DNA of 64,000 nt from the NCBI RefSeq assembly GCF_020567425.1, contig NZ_JAJCVJ010000002.1, positions 599,068-663,067 of the forward strand, in the 5' to 3' direction. A program made the translations under genes and the position numbers. The stretch comes from Salinirubrum litoreum. GTDB lineage: Archaea; Halobacteriota; Halobacteria; Halobacteriales; Haloferacaceae. The notes under the pieces were generated by a model. The model was not told the DNA's origin and searched no databases. It worked only from the letters and a program-made list of their open reading frames with translations. Shown here one piece after another: positions 53,464 through 63,591 of the stretch; position 1 is the first letter of the stretch; every line of letters starts with the position of its first letter.

Positions 53464-53945
53464 TGTTTTGATGCATCTGGTTTCGGCTGGTTCGTTCGAG
53501 GTTCGAGAGCGACTGTAGTCACGGTCGTCGCGGCGACAGCATACCAGACTTTGGGAGCGCTCGGAGCCGCGACCGCGACGAATACCGCACTGCAGACCGC
53601 GACCGCGACGAATACCGCACCGCAAGCCGTGACCGCGATAGCAACCGCGACGACACCGCAGGCCGCAACCGCGACAGCAACGCTACTCGATCCGGGACAA
53701 CCGGAACATTCGACCGCAGACCGCGACAGCACCAGCACCGCGACAGCACCAGCACCGCACCTCGTCCTCCCCAGCCTCGAATCGCTCTCCACACCGCCCG
53801 CGATTCTCCCTCGCGCGCGTCAGTCGCACGCGCCGAATTCTGTGTCGAGTCGGACGATTCGGGATACCTGTCGCTCGGCGCACTGGCATCGCAGAAGAAA
53901 GGTCGCGCGTCTGCGGTGCTATCTGGGTGTCGTCTGCCGACTCGA
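53464..53945. repeat. Composite dispersed repeat, copy 4 (module A only, plus orientation)
   Basis: This gene-free gap between convergent genes holds module A only: a CGACGAATACCGCA-type degenerate low-complexity stretch (about 53560-53680), the CTACTCGATCCGGGACAA anchor at 53683-53700, more CAG/CGAC repeats, the CTCGTCCTCCCCAGCCTCGA anchor near 53761-53780 and a CCCTCGCGCGCGTC end near 53808. Modules B and C are absent, so module A can occur alone. Confidence 0.72.
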
Positions 53946-56030
53946 TCAGGCGACCACTGCGGTCGCAGTCGCGGTCGGGGCGGCGACTGCGTTCTGCTTG
54001 CCGTTGCCTGCGTTGCCCTTCTGCGTCCCCTTTTCGGCCGACTCGACCGTGATGTCGGCGTTCAGGCGGGCGTGCTCGAAGTAGACGAACTCGTACTGCG
54101 AGGACTCGTACTCGCCGTAGAGGTCGAGTTCCGCGTCGTCGCCGTTCACGTAGTTCGCGAGTTGGGCGTCGTCGAACCGGACGACGAGACGGTCGTCCTC
54201 GGCGTCGAAGACGACCTTCTCTGCTTGGACACTGCCGACACCGGCGGCCTTCGCGGTCAGGGTGAAGCTGTCGGCCTCGACCGACTCGACGTCGCTCGGG
54301 GCGTCCAGCGTCAGCACGACCTTGCCGTTGCCGTCGGCGCGGACCTCGGCGTCACTGGCGTCGCTGTCGACGCGTTCCATCCGGCCTTCGACCTGCGGGT
54401 TCACCGTGTCGCGGGCTTCCAGATAGTCGACGACGACCGTGGCGATCAGTTTGTCCGACTCCTCGACGCGGGGTTCGTCCGCGAGCGGGTAGCCCGAGCC
54501 ACCGGCCGCCATGAAGTTGTTGACGGCGACCTCGTAGGTCGCGTCCTCGTCCAGTTTCTCCCAGTCGGCCGGTTCGTCCGGCCCGGCGCGGTTCACGTAC
54601 ACGTCACGGATCTGCGGGCTGGCGTTCTCGTGGGGGACCCACTCGAAGCGAACCCCGGAGGTCTGCTGGCTGATCTCCTCGCCGAACTGCTGGCCGGTGT
54701 CGGACTCCAGCGTCACGACCTGACTGGCCAGCGTCTCCTTCAACTCCGCGCCGGTCAGTTCGACCGTGACCAGCGTGTTCGGGAACGGGAGCGTGTTGAA
54801 CACGTCACCGCCGGTGATCGGACCGGGACCGTACTGCGAGTTGGACCGGATGCCGCCGGCGTTCGTGATCGCCACGTCGGCGTCCGCCTCGGCGCGCATC
54901 GCGTCGGTGATCAGGTTACCGTAGTTGCTCTCGCGGTGGTAGTTCGTGGCGAATCGGGCGTCGAGTTTCGTCTCGCTGACCGTGACGGTCGAGTCGAGAC
55001 TCACCTCGCTACGGTAGTCGGTGATGATCCGCGAGGCGGTCTCGTTTTTCGCGTACGTCGAGGTGTCGATCAGGCGACCGTTCCACGCGGTCACGTCGCC
55101 GTTCTCGACGGTGAGGTTCAGTTCGCCGAGGTAGTCCGCGCGGGCCTCGGCTTCGGTGATGACCGTCCCGGAGGTCTCCTGTGGCGGGTAGAACTGCTCG
55201 TCGTCACCGACCGCGATCACGTCGATGGCTCCCTCGTCGGCACGAGCGAGTTCCTTCGCGTCCGGGACGCCGGTGTGGGCGAGCGCCACGACCACGTCGA
55301 CGTCTTTCTGCTGCTTGAGGTAGCGGGCGGTCTCGGGACCGTCCTGCGTGTAGTCCTCCAGCGTGATGCCCTCCGCGGCGAAGTCGATGTTCGTCTTGCC
55401 GTAGGTCGCGCCACGGTCGACGAGACCGATGAAGCCGACTTTCACGCCGTCACGCTCGACGACGGTGTAGTTCTCCGTGCCGGAGAACGGTTCGCCGGTC
55501 GTGGAGTTGACGAGGTTCGACGCGAGCCACGGGAACTCAGAGTCCCGCGTGACGTTGTCGATCTCCTGCAGGCCGTAGTCGAACTCGTGGTTCCCGATCA
55601 CGTCGGCGTCCGGTTGGACCGTGTTCAGCACGTCGACCGGCGCGCGGTAGGCGCTGATCGGCGAGAGTGCGTGCGGACCGATCTGGTCACCCGCACCGGC
55701 CACGACGGTCGGGTTGTCGGTGGCCGCGCGGCGCTCCTCGATCGCCGTCACCATCCGGGGGAAGCTCCCGTCTTCGGCGGCGGCGGTCTGGACGTCGTTG
55801 TAGGTCAACAGCGTCACCGTCTGCGTCTCAGTCGCGGACGCGTCCGCCGTCGAGGCGTTCGTCGTGTTCGTCGTCGTGTCGGCCGCGACCGGCGCGGGCG
55901 AGACGTCGGTCGCGGTCGGGGTCTGGTGTGTAGTCGAGGCGTCTGTCGCGATCGCCGTCCCGGCGACCGGGGCGAACCCGGCCGTGACGAGACAGCCGAT
56001 CAGAATCAGGTGGACGAGTGTGCGTCGCAT
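53946..56030 (-). CDS. Secreted 5'-nucleotidase/metallophosphatase-like protein with altered metal site
   Basis: This 694-residue exported protein has a signal peptide (LVHLILIGCLVTAGFAPVAG) and a Thr/Ala/Asp-rich linker, then a UshA-like metallophosphatase domain: LLTYNDVQTAAAEDG (the usual DxH is DVQ), GAGDQIGPHALS, VIGNHEFDYGL, ALAHTGVP and VGDDEQFYPP (the usual GHDH is GDDE). The 5'-nucleotidase C-terminal domain is intact (SNYGNLITDAMR, NAGGIRSN, FPNTLVTVELTGAELKE). The end (VRADGNGKVVLTLDAPSDVE) is a further beta region; no membrane anchor is visible. Metal ligands are thus substituted at three places; I recall haloarchaeal relatives with the same changes, so the subfamily may differ in activity. 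Confidence 0.85.
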   Translation of the reverse strand: MRRTLVHLILIGCLVTAGFAPVAGTAIATDASTTHQTPTATDVSPAPVAADTTTNTTNASTADASATETQTVTLLTYNDVQTAAAEDGSFPRMVTAIEERRAATDNPTVVAGAGDQIGPHALSPISAYRAPVDVLNTVQPDADVIGNHEFDYGLQEIDNVTRDSEFPWLASNLVNSTTGEPFSGTENYTVVERDGVKVGFIGLVDRGATYGKTNIDFAAEGITLEDYTQDGPETARYLKQQKDVDVVVALAHTGVPDAKELARADEGAIDVIAVGDDEQFYPPQETSGTVITEAEARADYLGELNLTVENGDVTAWNGRLIDTSTYAKNETASRIITDYRSEVSLDSTVTVSETKLDARFATNYHRESNYGNLITDAMRAEADADVAITNAGGIRSNSQYGPGPITGGDVFNTLPFPNTLVTVELTGAELKETLASQVVTLESDTGQQFGEEISQQTSGVRFEWVPHENASPQIRDVYVNRAGPDEPADWEKLDEDATYEVAVNNFMAAGGSGYPLADEPRVEESDKLIATVVVDYLEARDTVNPQVEGRMERVDSDASDAEVRADGNGKVVLTLDAPSDVESVEADSFTLTAKAAGVGSVQAEKVVFDAEDDRLVVRFDDAQLANYVNGDDAELDLYGEYESSQYEFVYFEHARLNADITVESAEKGTQKGNAGNGKQNAVAAPTATATAVVA

Positions 56031-56297
56031 CCACGTAGGTAGTGCGAAATCTACGACATAAACCTAACTGTAAGATATAGATACGACAACTGTTCTGCAC
56101 CGAGGAACTACCGGGTGGTACGGAGTGGTAGATAGCCCACGGCAGGGCTTCGACTGGAGCGTCGTCTGGAGGCTGTCGAGACACAGACGGAGTCGGGTAC
56201 GGTGGCAGTGCGGCGACAGTGCGGTAGCGGTACGGTGGCGGTACGGTGACAGTGCGGTAGCGGTACGGTGACAGTGCGGTAGCGGTGAGCCGACTCT
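56031..56297. other. Gap between the nucleotidase-like and ROK genes
   Basis: The left part (56040-56095) is AT-rich (ATAAACCTAACTGTAAGATATAGATAC) and probably carries the promoter of the minus-strand nucleotidase-like gene. The right part holds an 11-bp tandem array (see next feature). Confidence 0.4.
56198..56285. repeat. 11-bp degenerate tandem array
   Basis: Eight adjoining 11-base units based on T(A/G)CGGT(G/A)(G/A)C(A/G)G, two alternating subtypes giving a strong 22-base period (TACGGTGACAG then TGCGGTAGCGG). It lies downstream of the ROK gene's stop (minus strand) and upstream of the nucleotidase-like gene. Confidence 0.85.
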
Positions 56298-57266
56298 TCA
56301 CATCCGACTGCGGTCGCCGGTGCCGGCCGTCAGCGCACTGGCGATGGCCCCCTTCAGCACCACGTCGTCGCCGAGCGTCGTGAGTTCGAGTTGCGGGATG
56401 TTCGACATCACCATGTCCGGGAGGTGCTCGCGGATCGGGTCCAGCGTCAACTCGGGGTTGTTCAGCGCGACCGCGCCGCCGACGAAGACGATCAGGGGTG
56501 CGAAGGCGTGGACGATGTTGGCGACGCCCATCGCGTTCCAGTAGGCCACCTGGTCGATCACGTGGTCGGCGAACTCGTCCCTGCCGGCGTGCTCGAACAC
56601 GTCGACTGCCGAGAAGTCGGGGTCTTCGACCGGCAGGGCGGTCTCGACCGGGTCCTCGGCGTGGAGTTCGGCGGCGTATCGGGGGATGTTGTTCCCCGAG
56701 CAGTAGCCCTCCCAGTGACCCTCGTGCCCACAGCCACAGGTCATGAACCCGTGCGGGTCGAGCGTCATGTGGCCGACCTCGCCGGCGTTGCCGTCCCACC
56801 CCGAGAGGACGTTGCCGTCGACACAGACGCCGGCACCGACGCCCGAAGAGATGGTGAGGTACACCATGTCGTCGGGGTTGCGCTCGCTGTGGAAGCGTTC
56901 GCCGATGACGCCCGCGTTGGTGTCGTTGTGCAGGTAGACGCGGTCGGTCTCCAGCAGGTTCGACAGCGGTCCGGTCAGCGGGATGCGGTCGATGGTGTCG
57001 GGCAGGTTCGCCGGGTTCTCGACGACACCCTCGGCGAGGTCCAGCGGGCCGATGGCACCGATCCCCGCAGCACGCGCCTCCGACGGGTCGATCCCGGCCG
57101 CGTCACACGCCCCGCGCGTGACCGACAGGACCGCCTCCGTCACGGTGATACCGGTCGGGCCGCGCGGCGTGCCCGCGTCGCTCCGTCCGAGGATTGTTCC
57201 CTCGCCGTCGGCCACCGCCGCCCGGACGTTCGTCGCCCCGAGGTCGACGCCCACGTAGTAGGCCAT
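56298..57266 (-). CDS. ROK family sugar kinase (glucokinase-like)
   Basis: The ATG at 57266 gives 322 residues (MAYYVGVDLGATNVRAAV, the phosphate-1 motif). LHNDTNAGVIGERF and LTISSGVGAGVCVDG are ATP/sugar-site segments, and GNAGEVGHMTLDPHG leads to the zinc motif CGCGHEGHWEGYCSG, where His replaces the third Cys of the common CGCGxxGCxE form. C-terminal VFVGGAVALNN completes the ROK fold. It would phosphorylate glucose or a similar sugar. GGTTAAGTGG on this strand is centred about 30 bases before the ATG, a leaderless promoter. Confidence 0.88.
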   Translation of the reverse strand: MAYYVGVDLGATNVRAAVADGEGTILGRSDAGTPRGPTGITVTEAVLSVTRGACDAAGIDPSEARAAGIGAIGPLDLAEGVVENPANLPDTIDRIPLTGPLSNLLETDRVYLHNDTNAGVIGERFHSERNPDDMVYLTISSGVGAGVCVDGNVLSGWDGNAGEVGHMTLDPHGFMTCGCGHEGHWEGYCSGNNIPRYAAELHAEDPVETALPVEDPDFSAVDVFEHAGRDEFADHVIDQVAYWNAMGVANIVHAFAPLIVFVGGAVALNNPELTLDPIREHLPDMVMSNIPQLELTTLGDDVVLKGAIASALTAGTGDRSRM

Positions 57267-57442
57267 TCCTGTTTCCCACAGCGACACGCCACCACTTAAC
57301 CGTGTTTACTCCGGGGGGTGGCGGGACGGAGTCGTCGGCGGCCGAACGACCGACCGAGAGAGCCGACCCCACTTCAAAACCGACAGAGGTGAGGTGCCCC
57401 GACTACCGCGGTAGAGTCCCTATGCCGGCGTGGTGACAGACG

Positions 57443-58543
57443 ATGGGCGTCGAGACACGCACACCCCACTCCACCCACGTTCGGTCGCTGGTCGTCGGCG
57501 AGAATCGCCCGCTGACCGTCTCCCGACTCGCACTCGTCGGTCTCGCGGTCGCTTTCCTCGGCCTCCGGGCCGCCGAGGTGACGATCCCGATGCAGTGGCA
57601 GGCCGGGGTCTACCTGCTCGGGATGGTCGCCATGAACCTCCCACACGGCGGCTACGAACACTTCTCGAACCTCCGACGACGTGGTATCGCCTTCCAGTCG
57701 ACGTACCTCGCGCTGTACCTCGGCGGCATCGGGGCGTTCGTCGCCCTGTTCTTCCTCTCGCCGGTGCTCGGCCTCGCGGTCGCCTGTGGCGTCGCGGTGG
57801 CGAAGGGCGGCCACGGCGGCCTGCACGTCATGGACGCGACGACCGGCACGGGCCACCTGCAGAGCCGGGTCCAGCGCGCGCTCGCCGCCGCCGTCCGGGG
57901 CGGCGCGGTGATGGTCGTGCCCCTCTTCGCGTTCCCGGGGACCTTCCACACGTTCAGTTCGCTGATGGTCGGCATCTTCGAACCGGGCGCGCTCGGCCCC
58001 TACGCCGCGAATTTCGAGACCACGCGCCTGCTGGCCGGCGGGGGCTACGCGCTGGCGCTCGGGACCCACCTCGGCCTCGGCTTCGTCCGCCGCGACGGGA
58101 GTGGCTCGTGGGTCGCCGACGCGGTCGACAGCGTCCTGCTCGCGGGCTACTTCCTCGTCGTGCCGGTCGTCGTCGCGGTCGGCCTGTACTTCCCGTTCTG
58201 GTACTCGGCCCGGCAGGTCGCTCGCGAGGTCGAGATCGACGGGCGGGACAGCCGACTCGACCCCGACGAGTCCGACGAGACGGCCGACCTGCTCGGCTTC
58301 CTCGATTCGGAGGATACCCGCGTCGTCACGCTCGGCGCGTGGGGCGTCCTCGTCGTCGGGAGCGTCGCCACCTTCGGCCTCGCGGCACTGCTCTACACGC
58401 TCTCGCCGAACCCGCTCGGCGGGAGCACACTGCTGGTCGGGGGCGTCGCGTTCTGGAGCGTCTTCGTCTCGATCATCGCGCTCCCGCACGTCGTCGTCGG
58501 CTCGTGGTTCGACCACGACGGCGGCATCTGGTACGTGCCCTGA
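57443..58543 (+). CDS. Brp/Blh-like carotenoid-cleavage membrane protein
   Basis: This 366-residue protein has about ten hydrophobic segments. Conserved-looking elements are NLPHGGYEHFSNL, AKGGHGGLHVMD, GTHLGLGF, YFPFWYSARQVAREVE and IALPHVVVGSWFDHD; they resemble Brp/Blh family proteins, which split beta-carotene to retinal for rhodopsins. The usual WHxxRH histidines are WYSARQ here, so it is an atypical member and the cleavage activity is unproven. The carotenoid desaturase gene follows 75 bases downstream on the same strand, which supports a carotenoid role. A soluble loop (EIDGRDSRLDPDESDETADLLGFLDSEDTR) lies in the middle. Confidence 0.6.
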   Translation: MGVETRTPHSTHVRSLVVGENRPLTVSRLALVGLAVAFLGLRAAEVTIPMQWQAGVYLLGMVAMNLPHGGYEHFSNLRRRGIAFQSTYLALYLGGIGAFVALFFLSPVLGLAVACGVAVAKGGHGGLHVMDATTGTGHLQSRVQRALAAAVRGGAVMVVPLFAFPGTFHTFSSLMVGIFEPGALGPYAANFETTRLLAGGGYALALGTHLGLGFVRRDGSGSWVADAVDSVLLAGYFLVVPVVVAVGLYFPFWYSARQVAREVEIDGRDSRLDPDESDETADLLGFLDSEDTRVVTLGAWGVLVVGSVATFGLAALLYTLSPNPLGGSTLLVGGVAFWSVFVSIIALPHVVVGSWFDHDGGIWYVP

Positions 58544-58618
58544 GCACGCCGCCGGAACGACTGTCGACCACCACTCCCCACGGATCGACTGCGGAGTACC
58601 CTCCACGCACACACCACG

Positions 58619-60169
58619 ATGTTCACCGACACAGGAGACACGACCACCACGGACGAGTCACGCCCGCTCGCGGGCGAGCAGATCACGGTCGTCGGGAGCG
58701 GCTTCGGCGGCCTCTCGACTGCCTGCTACCTCGCGGACGCCGGCGCGGACGTGACCGTCGTCGAACAGCACGACCACCTCGGCGGGGTCGCCGGCACCAT
58801 CGAACGCGACGGGTTCACCTTCGACACGGGCCCGTCGTGGTACCTGATGCCGGACACCTTCGAGCGGTTCTTCGGCCACTTCGACCGCGACCCGGCCGAC
58901 TACTACGACCTCGTCCACCTCGACCCGCACTACCGGGTGTTCTGGAAGGACGGCGACAGCGTCGCGCTGTCGGACGACCTCGACCACGTCCGGTCGACCT
59001 TCGAGTCCTACGAGACGGGCGCGGGCGGGGCCTTCGACGACTACCTCGCCGAGGCGCGCCACACCTACGAGGTCGGGATGGAGCGGTTCGTCTACGAGGA
59101 CCGCCAGCGCCTGCGGGACTTCCTCGACCCCGAGGTCGTGAAGTCCGCGCGGGGACTGACCTTCTTCGGGTCGATGCAGGACCACGTCGAAAAGTACGTC
59201 GACCACCCGAAACTCCAGCAACTGCTCCAGTACACGCTGGTCTTCCTCGGCGGGTCGCCGTACAACACGCCCGCACTCTACAACCTGATGGCGCACGTCG
59301 ACTTCGACCTCGGCGTCTACTACCCCGAGGGTGGCATCCACGCGGTCGTCGAGGGCATCGCCGAGATGGCCCGCGAACTGGGCGTCACCTTCGAGACGGG
59401 GACGCCGGTCGAGGGCATCGAGGTCGACCCGGAGGGCGTCGGCGTCATCACGCCCGACGACTACCGGGTCGCCGACCGCGTCGTCTCGAACGCGAACCCG
59501 GCCCACGTCGAGCGTGACCTGCTCCCGCCGGACCACCGGAGTCACGACCCCGGCTACTGGGACGAGCAGACCTACGCCCCCTCGGCGTTCATGCTGTACC
59601 TCGGCGTCGAGGGCGACGTGGGGCCGCTGGAACACCACAGCCTGGTCCTGCCGACCGACTGGGAGGCGCACTTCGACGCCATCTTCGAGGAGCCGCGCTG
59701 GCCGGAGGACCCCTCCTACTACCTCAGCGTCACCTCGCAGACGGACGACACGGTCGCGCCCGAGGGCCACCACGCGGTCGTGATCCTCGTCCCCATCGCG
59801 CCGGGCCTGCCCGACGGCGAGAAGGTCAGGACGGAGTACCGCGAGAAGATTCTGGCCGACCTCGCCGAGAACGTCGGCGTCGACCTACGCGACCGCATCG
59901 TCGTCGCGGAGTCGGCCTGCGTCAGCGAGTACACGGAGCTGTTCGGCGCGCCGAAGGGCACCGCGCTCGGACTCGCCCACACCCTGACGCAGACCGGGCC
60001 GCTCCGACCGGGCCACCGCGACGACTCGCTGGACGGACTGTACTACGCCGGGTCGTTCACGACGCCCGGTATCGGGATGCCGATGACGCTCGTGTCCGGT
60101 GAGCACGCGGCCGAAGCCGTGGTCGAGGACGCGACGGAGCAGGGCGTGTTCGGCGGGTTGTTGAACTGA
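58619..60169 (+). CDS. crtI: Phytoene desaturase (CrtI-family) carotenoid oxidoreductase
   Basis: This 516-residue FAD enzyme has an N-terminal dinucleotide fold (ITVVGSGFGGLSTACYLADAGADVTVVEQ), the FDTGPSWYLMPDTFERFF CrtI segment, GSPYNTPALYNLMAHVDFDLGVYYPEGGIHAVVEGIAEMA with the family YPxGG motif, and the C-terminal LTQTGPLRPGHRDDSLDGLYYAGSFTTPGIGMPMTLVSGE. It introduces double bonds into phytoene or later carotenoid intermediates on the way to lycopene or bacterioruberin; which step cannot be told. It is on the same strand as the Brp/Blh-like gene, likely an operon. Confidence 0.92.
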   Translation: MFTDTGDTTTTDESRPLAGEQITVVGSGFGGLSTACYLADAGADVTVVEQHDHLGGVAGTIERDGFTFDTGPSWYLMPDTFERFFGHFDRDPADYYDLVHLDPHYRVFWKDGDSVALSDDLDHVRSTFESYETGAGGAFDDYLAEARHTYEVGMERFVYEDRQRLRDFLDPEVVKSARGLTFFGSMQDHVEKYVDHPKLQQLLQYTLVFLGGSPYNTPALYNLMAHVDFDLGVYYPEGGIHAVVEGIAEMARELGVTFETGTPVEGIEVDPEGVGVITPDDYRVADRVVSNANPAHVERDLLPPDHRSHDPGYWDEQTYAPSAFMLYLGVEGDVGPLEHHSLVLPTDWEAHFDAIFEEPRWPEDPSYYLSVTSQTDDTVAPEGHHAVVILVPIAPGLPDGEKVRTEYREKILADLAENVGVDLRDRIVVAESACVSEYTELFGAPKGTALGLAHTLTQTGPLRPGHRDDSLDGLYYAGSFTTPGIGMPMTLVSGEHAAEAVVEDATEQGVFGGLLN

Positions 60170-60170
60170 C

Positions 60171-60851
60171 TCAGTTCCCGCTGTTCGTCGAGGGGAGTTT
60201 CGGGATGAGCCACGCGAGCAGGGCGTCCTGACTCCGGGTCTGGAGCCAGACCTTCCCCGGCCCGGTGAAGGTGCAGACCAGTCCCTCACCGGAGAACAGC
60301 GTCGACTTCAGGCCGCCGACGCGCTCCACGTCGAAACTGGCCGTCTCCTCGAAGGCGACGATGTGGCCGGTGTCGACCGTGTAGCGTTCGCCCTCGCTCA
60401 GTTCGACCTCGTGGATCGCGCCGTAACTGGAGAGGTACACCGGTCCCGTGCCGGTGGCTTTCAACAGGAACAGTCCCTCGCCGCCGAAGAAACTCCGGCC
60501 GCCGCCGAACTTCGTGTCGAGTTCGATGTCCGGGTGAGAGGCCATGTACGACCCGGACTGGATAAGCAGGCTCTCGCCGTGCAGTTCGTGTTCGACGACG
60601 TCGCCCGCCAGCGGCGGCGCGAGGGTGACCTCGCCGCCGGTCTCGGTCGAGAAGGTGTTCTGGAAGAAGCTCTCGCCGCCCATCACACTGCGTTTCAGGG
60701 AGCCGAGAATCCCGCCGTTCGCGCTCGTCTCGACGGTCACGCCGTCGCTGTAGGAGACCATCGCGCCCGCCTCCGCCCGGACCGACTCGCCCGCGTCGAG
60801 CGAGAGGGTCAGGAGTGCAAAGGACGGTCGATAGTCGATGTCGTGGTGCAT
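60171..60851 (-). CDS. AIM24 / TIGR00266 family protein
   Basis: The ATG at 60851 gives 226 residues (MHHDIDYRPSFALLTLSLDAGESVRAEAGAMVSYSDG). The glycine-rich repeated segments (NGGILGSLKRSVMGGESFFQNTFS, GGEGLFLLKATGTGPVYLSSYG, VGGLKSTLFSGEGLVCTFTGPGKVWLQTR) match the TIGR00266/AIM24 trimeric beta-helix family. Function is unknown in archaea. It is convergent with the desaturase gene (1-base gap) and divergent from the small acidic protein gene; CATATC at about 60880 on this strand is 29 bases before the ATG. Confidence 0.88.
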   Translation of the reverse strand: MHHDIDYRPSFALLTLSLDAGESVRAEAGAMVSYSDGVTVETSANGGILGSLKRSVMGGESFFQNTFSTETGGEVTLAPPLAGDVVEHELHGESLLIQSGSYMASHPDIELDTKFGGGRSFFGGEGLFLLKATGTGPVYLSSYGAIHEVELSEGERYTVDTGHIVAFEETASFDVERVGGLKSTLFSGEGLVCTFTGPGKVWLQTRSQDALLAWLIPKLPSTNSGN

Positions 60852-60905
60852 GATCGCCCAGAAGACGCGCCGCGGCGATATGTAGCTTCGCCAAGTGGAC
60901 GCAAC

Positions 60906-60925
60906 ACACTTGTCGTGGTAAGTGT
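60906..60925. promoter_or_regulatory. Inverted repeat ACACTT-N8-AAGTGT in the divergent AIM24/acidic-protein promoter
   Basis: A perfect 6-base inverted repeat with an 8-base spacer lies 12-31 bases before the ATG at 60937, over the position where its TATA element should be, and between two divergent starts. It is a candidate operator for that gene. Confidence 0.45.
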
Positions 60926-60936
60926 TACCGGAAAGC

Positions 60937-61431
60937 ATGGCATCGACACCGACAGACGAGCCGACCGAGCGACACGACGTGGACAGCGAGGACGACGTGG
61001 GACACGACGAGTCGGCACCGACCGCCGGGGACGACGACCCCGAGCGACTCGACCTCACGGCGATGGAGACCGAAGCCCTCCACGAGGTCGAACTCGCCAC
61101 CGAGTGGACCCAGCGCGCTCACGGCCACCTGCTGGCCTTTCACCACGCGGTCGGTCACGGGATGGACCACCTCGACAGCGCGGAACCGAAACTCCGGGAG
61201 TCGGGTCACGAACGACTCGCCGACCGCCTGCGGGACGACCTCCTCCCGCGCGGGGTGACGGACGACGACCGGTGGAGCTACGACATCGTCGAGGCGTTCC
61301 AGACCGCGTTCCTCGCGGACGTGACGAAGTTCGGCCAGGACGCCCACGACCGTCTCGCGGACGGCCAGCGCCACGTCGCGGAACGGTCACAGGAGACCAC
61401 GTGGCGCGACCGGGCACGCGACGAGGAGTGA
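60937..61431 (+). CDS. Small acidic helical protein, unknown function
   Basis: The ATG at 60937 (MASTPTDEPTERHDVDSED) is preferred to 60922. The 164-residue protein has a disordered acidic N-terminus of about 45 residues followed by helical-looking segments rich in His (WTQRAHGHLLAFHHAVGHGMDHLDSAEPKLRESGHERLADRLRDDLLP, FLADVTKFGQDAHDRLADGQRHV). No known domain is recognised. It is divergent from the AIM24-like gene and lies upstream of the thermosome gene on the same strand. Confidence 0.7.
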   Translation: MASTPTDEPTERHDVDSEDDVGHDESAPTAGDDDPERLDLTAMETEALHEVELATEWTQRAHGHLLAFHHAVGHGMDHLDSAEPKLRESGHERLADRLRDDLLPRGVTDDDRWSYDIVEAFQTAFLADVTKFGQDAHDRLADGQRHVAERSQETTWRDRARDEE

Positions 61432-61531
61432 GTCCGGTACGCCGCGAGACGCAGAGTGAGTCCGGCACGTCGGCCGATCGCTGGGAGTCCAGCACGACAG
61501 GTCGGCGCGCCGGGCGGCGACCGCGACGGAG

Positions 61532-61539
61532 TATATAAA
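61532..61539. promoter_or_regulatory. Isolated TATA element with no assigned gene
   Basis: TATATAAA on the plus strand is TTTATATA on the minus strand, a near-consensus archaeal TATA box. In the plus direction it would start a transcript about 155 bases before the thermosome ATG; in the minus direction it would produce an RNA antisense to the small acidic gene. No gene fits its minus-strand product. Confidence 0.4.
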
Positions 61540-61682
61540 CCACCGTGTGATCGCCTCACGCACCGACCCGAGAGACGTGGTAACGAGACGCATAGATTCG
61601 GACAGATCGGGGCTACGTCGGACAGTTTTCGTGGACGATGTACGTGACGACAGCGTCGGCGTCGTTCGATGCCAGCAACGGA

Positions 61683-61690
61683 TTTATATA
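61683..61690 (+). promoter_or_regulatory. TATA box of the thermosome gene
   Basis: TTTATATA at 61683-61690, about 31 bases before the ATG at 61718, fits a leaderless or nearly leaderless transcript of a heat-responsive chaperonin gene. Confidence 0.65.
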
Positions 61691-61717
61691 GAAGCACAAA
61701 CAATCAGCGGGTGAACC

Positions 61718-63382
<1,665 letters not shown>

Positions 63383-63591
63383 GATAGGCCACGAGCCTCT
63401 CACTCTCCCGTCGACCGCACCGGCCGACTGCCGTTCCATCGAAACGCCTCGCACCGGACGACCACGAACCCGATTTCTTTCGACGCCGACCGACCAGCGA
63501 CGGTGCGCTGCCGCGTCACCGGGGCGGATACGAGACGGGCACGCCCGCCCGATTCAGAACACTGACGTACCGGCCGGCAAAATCTGCGAGC
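63383..63591. other. Gap between thermosome and the last gene
   Basis: Left end: a T-rich CCGATTTCTTTCG near 63470-63482 that may act as the thermosome terminator. Right end: GGCAAAATC at about 63577-63585, close to the next gene's ATG but too near to be a clear TATA element. Nothing else recognised. Confidence 0.35.

Noticed and set aside
61577-61717. 46-codon GTG frame before the thermosome as a gene
   Set aside because: It spans the thermosome TATA box and start region, lacks known similarity and is probably chance; kept only as part of a finding.
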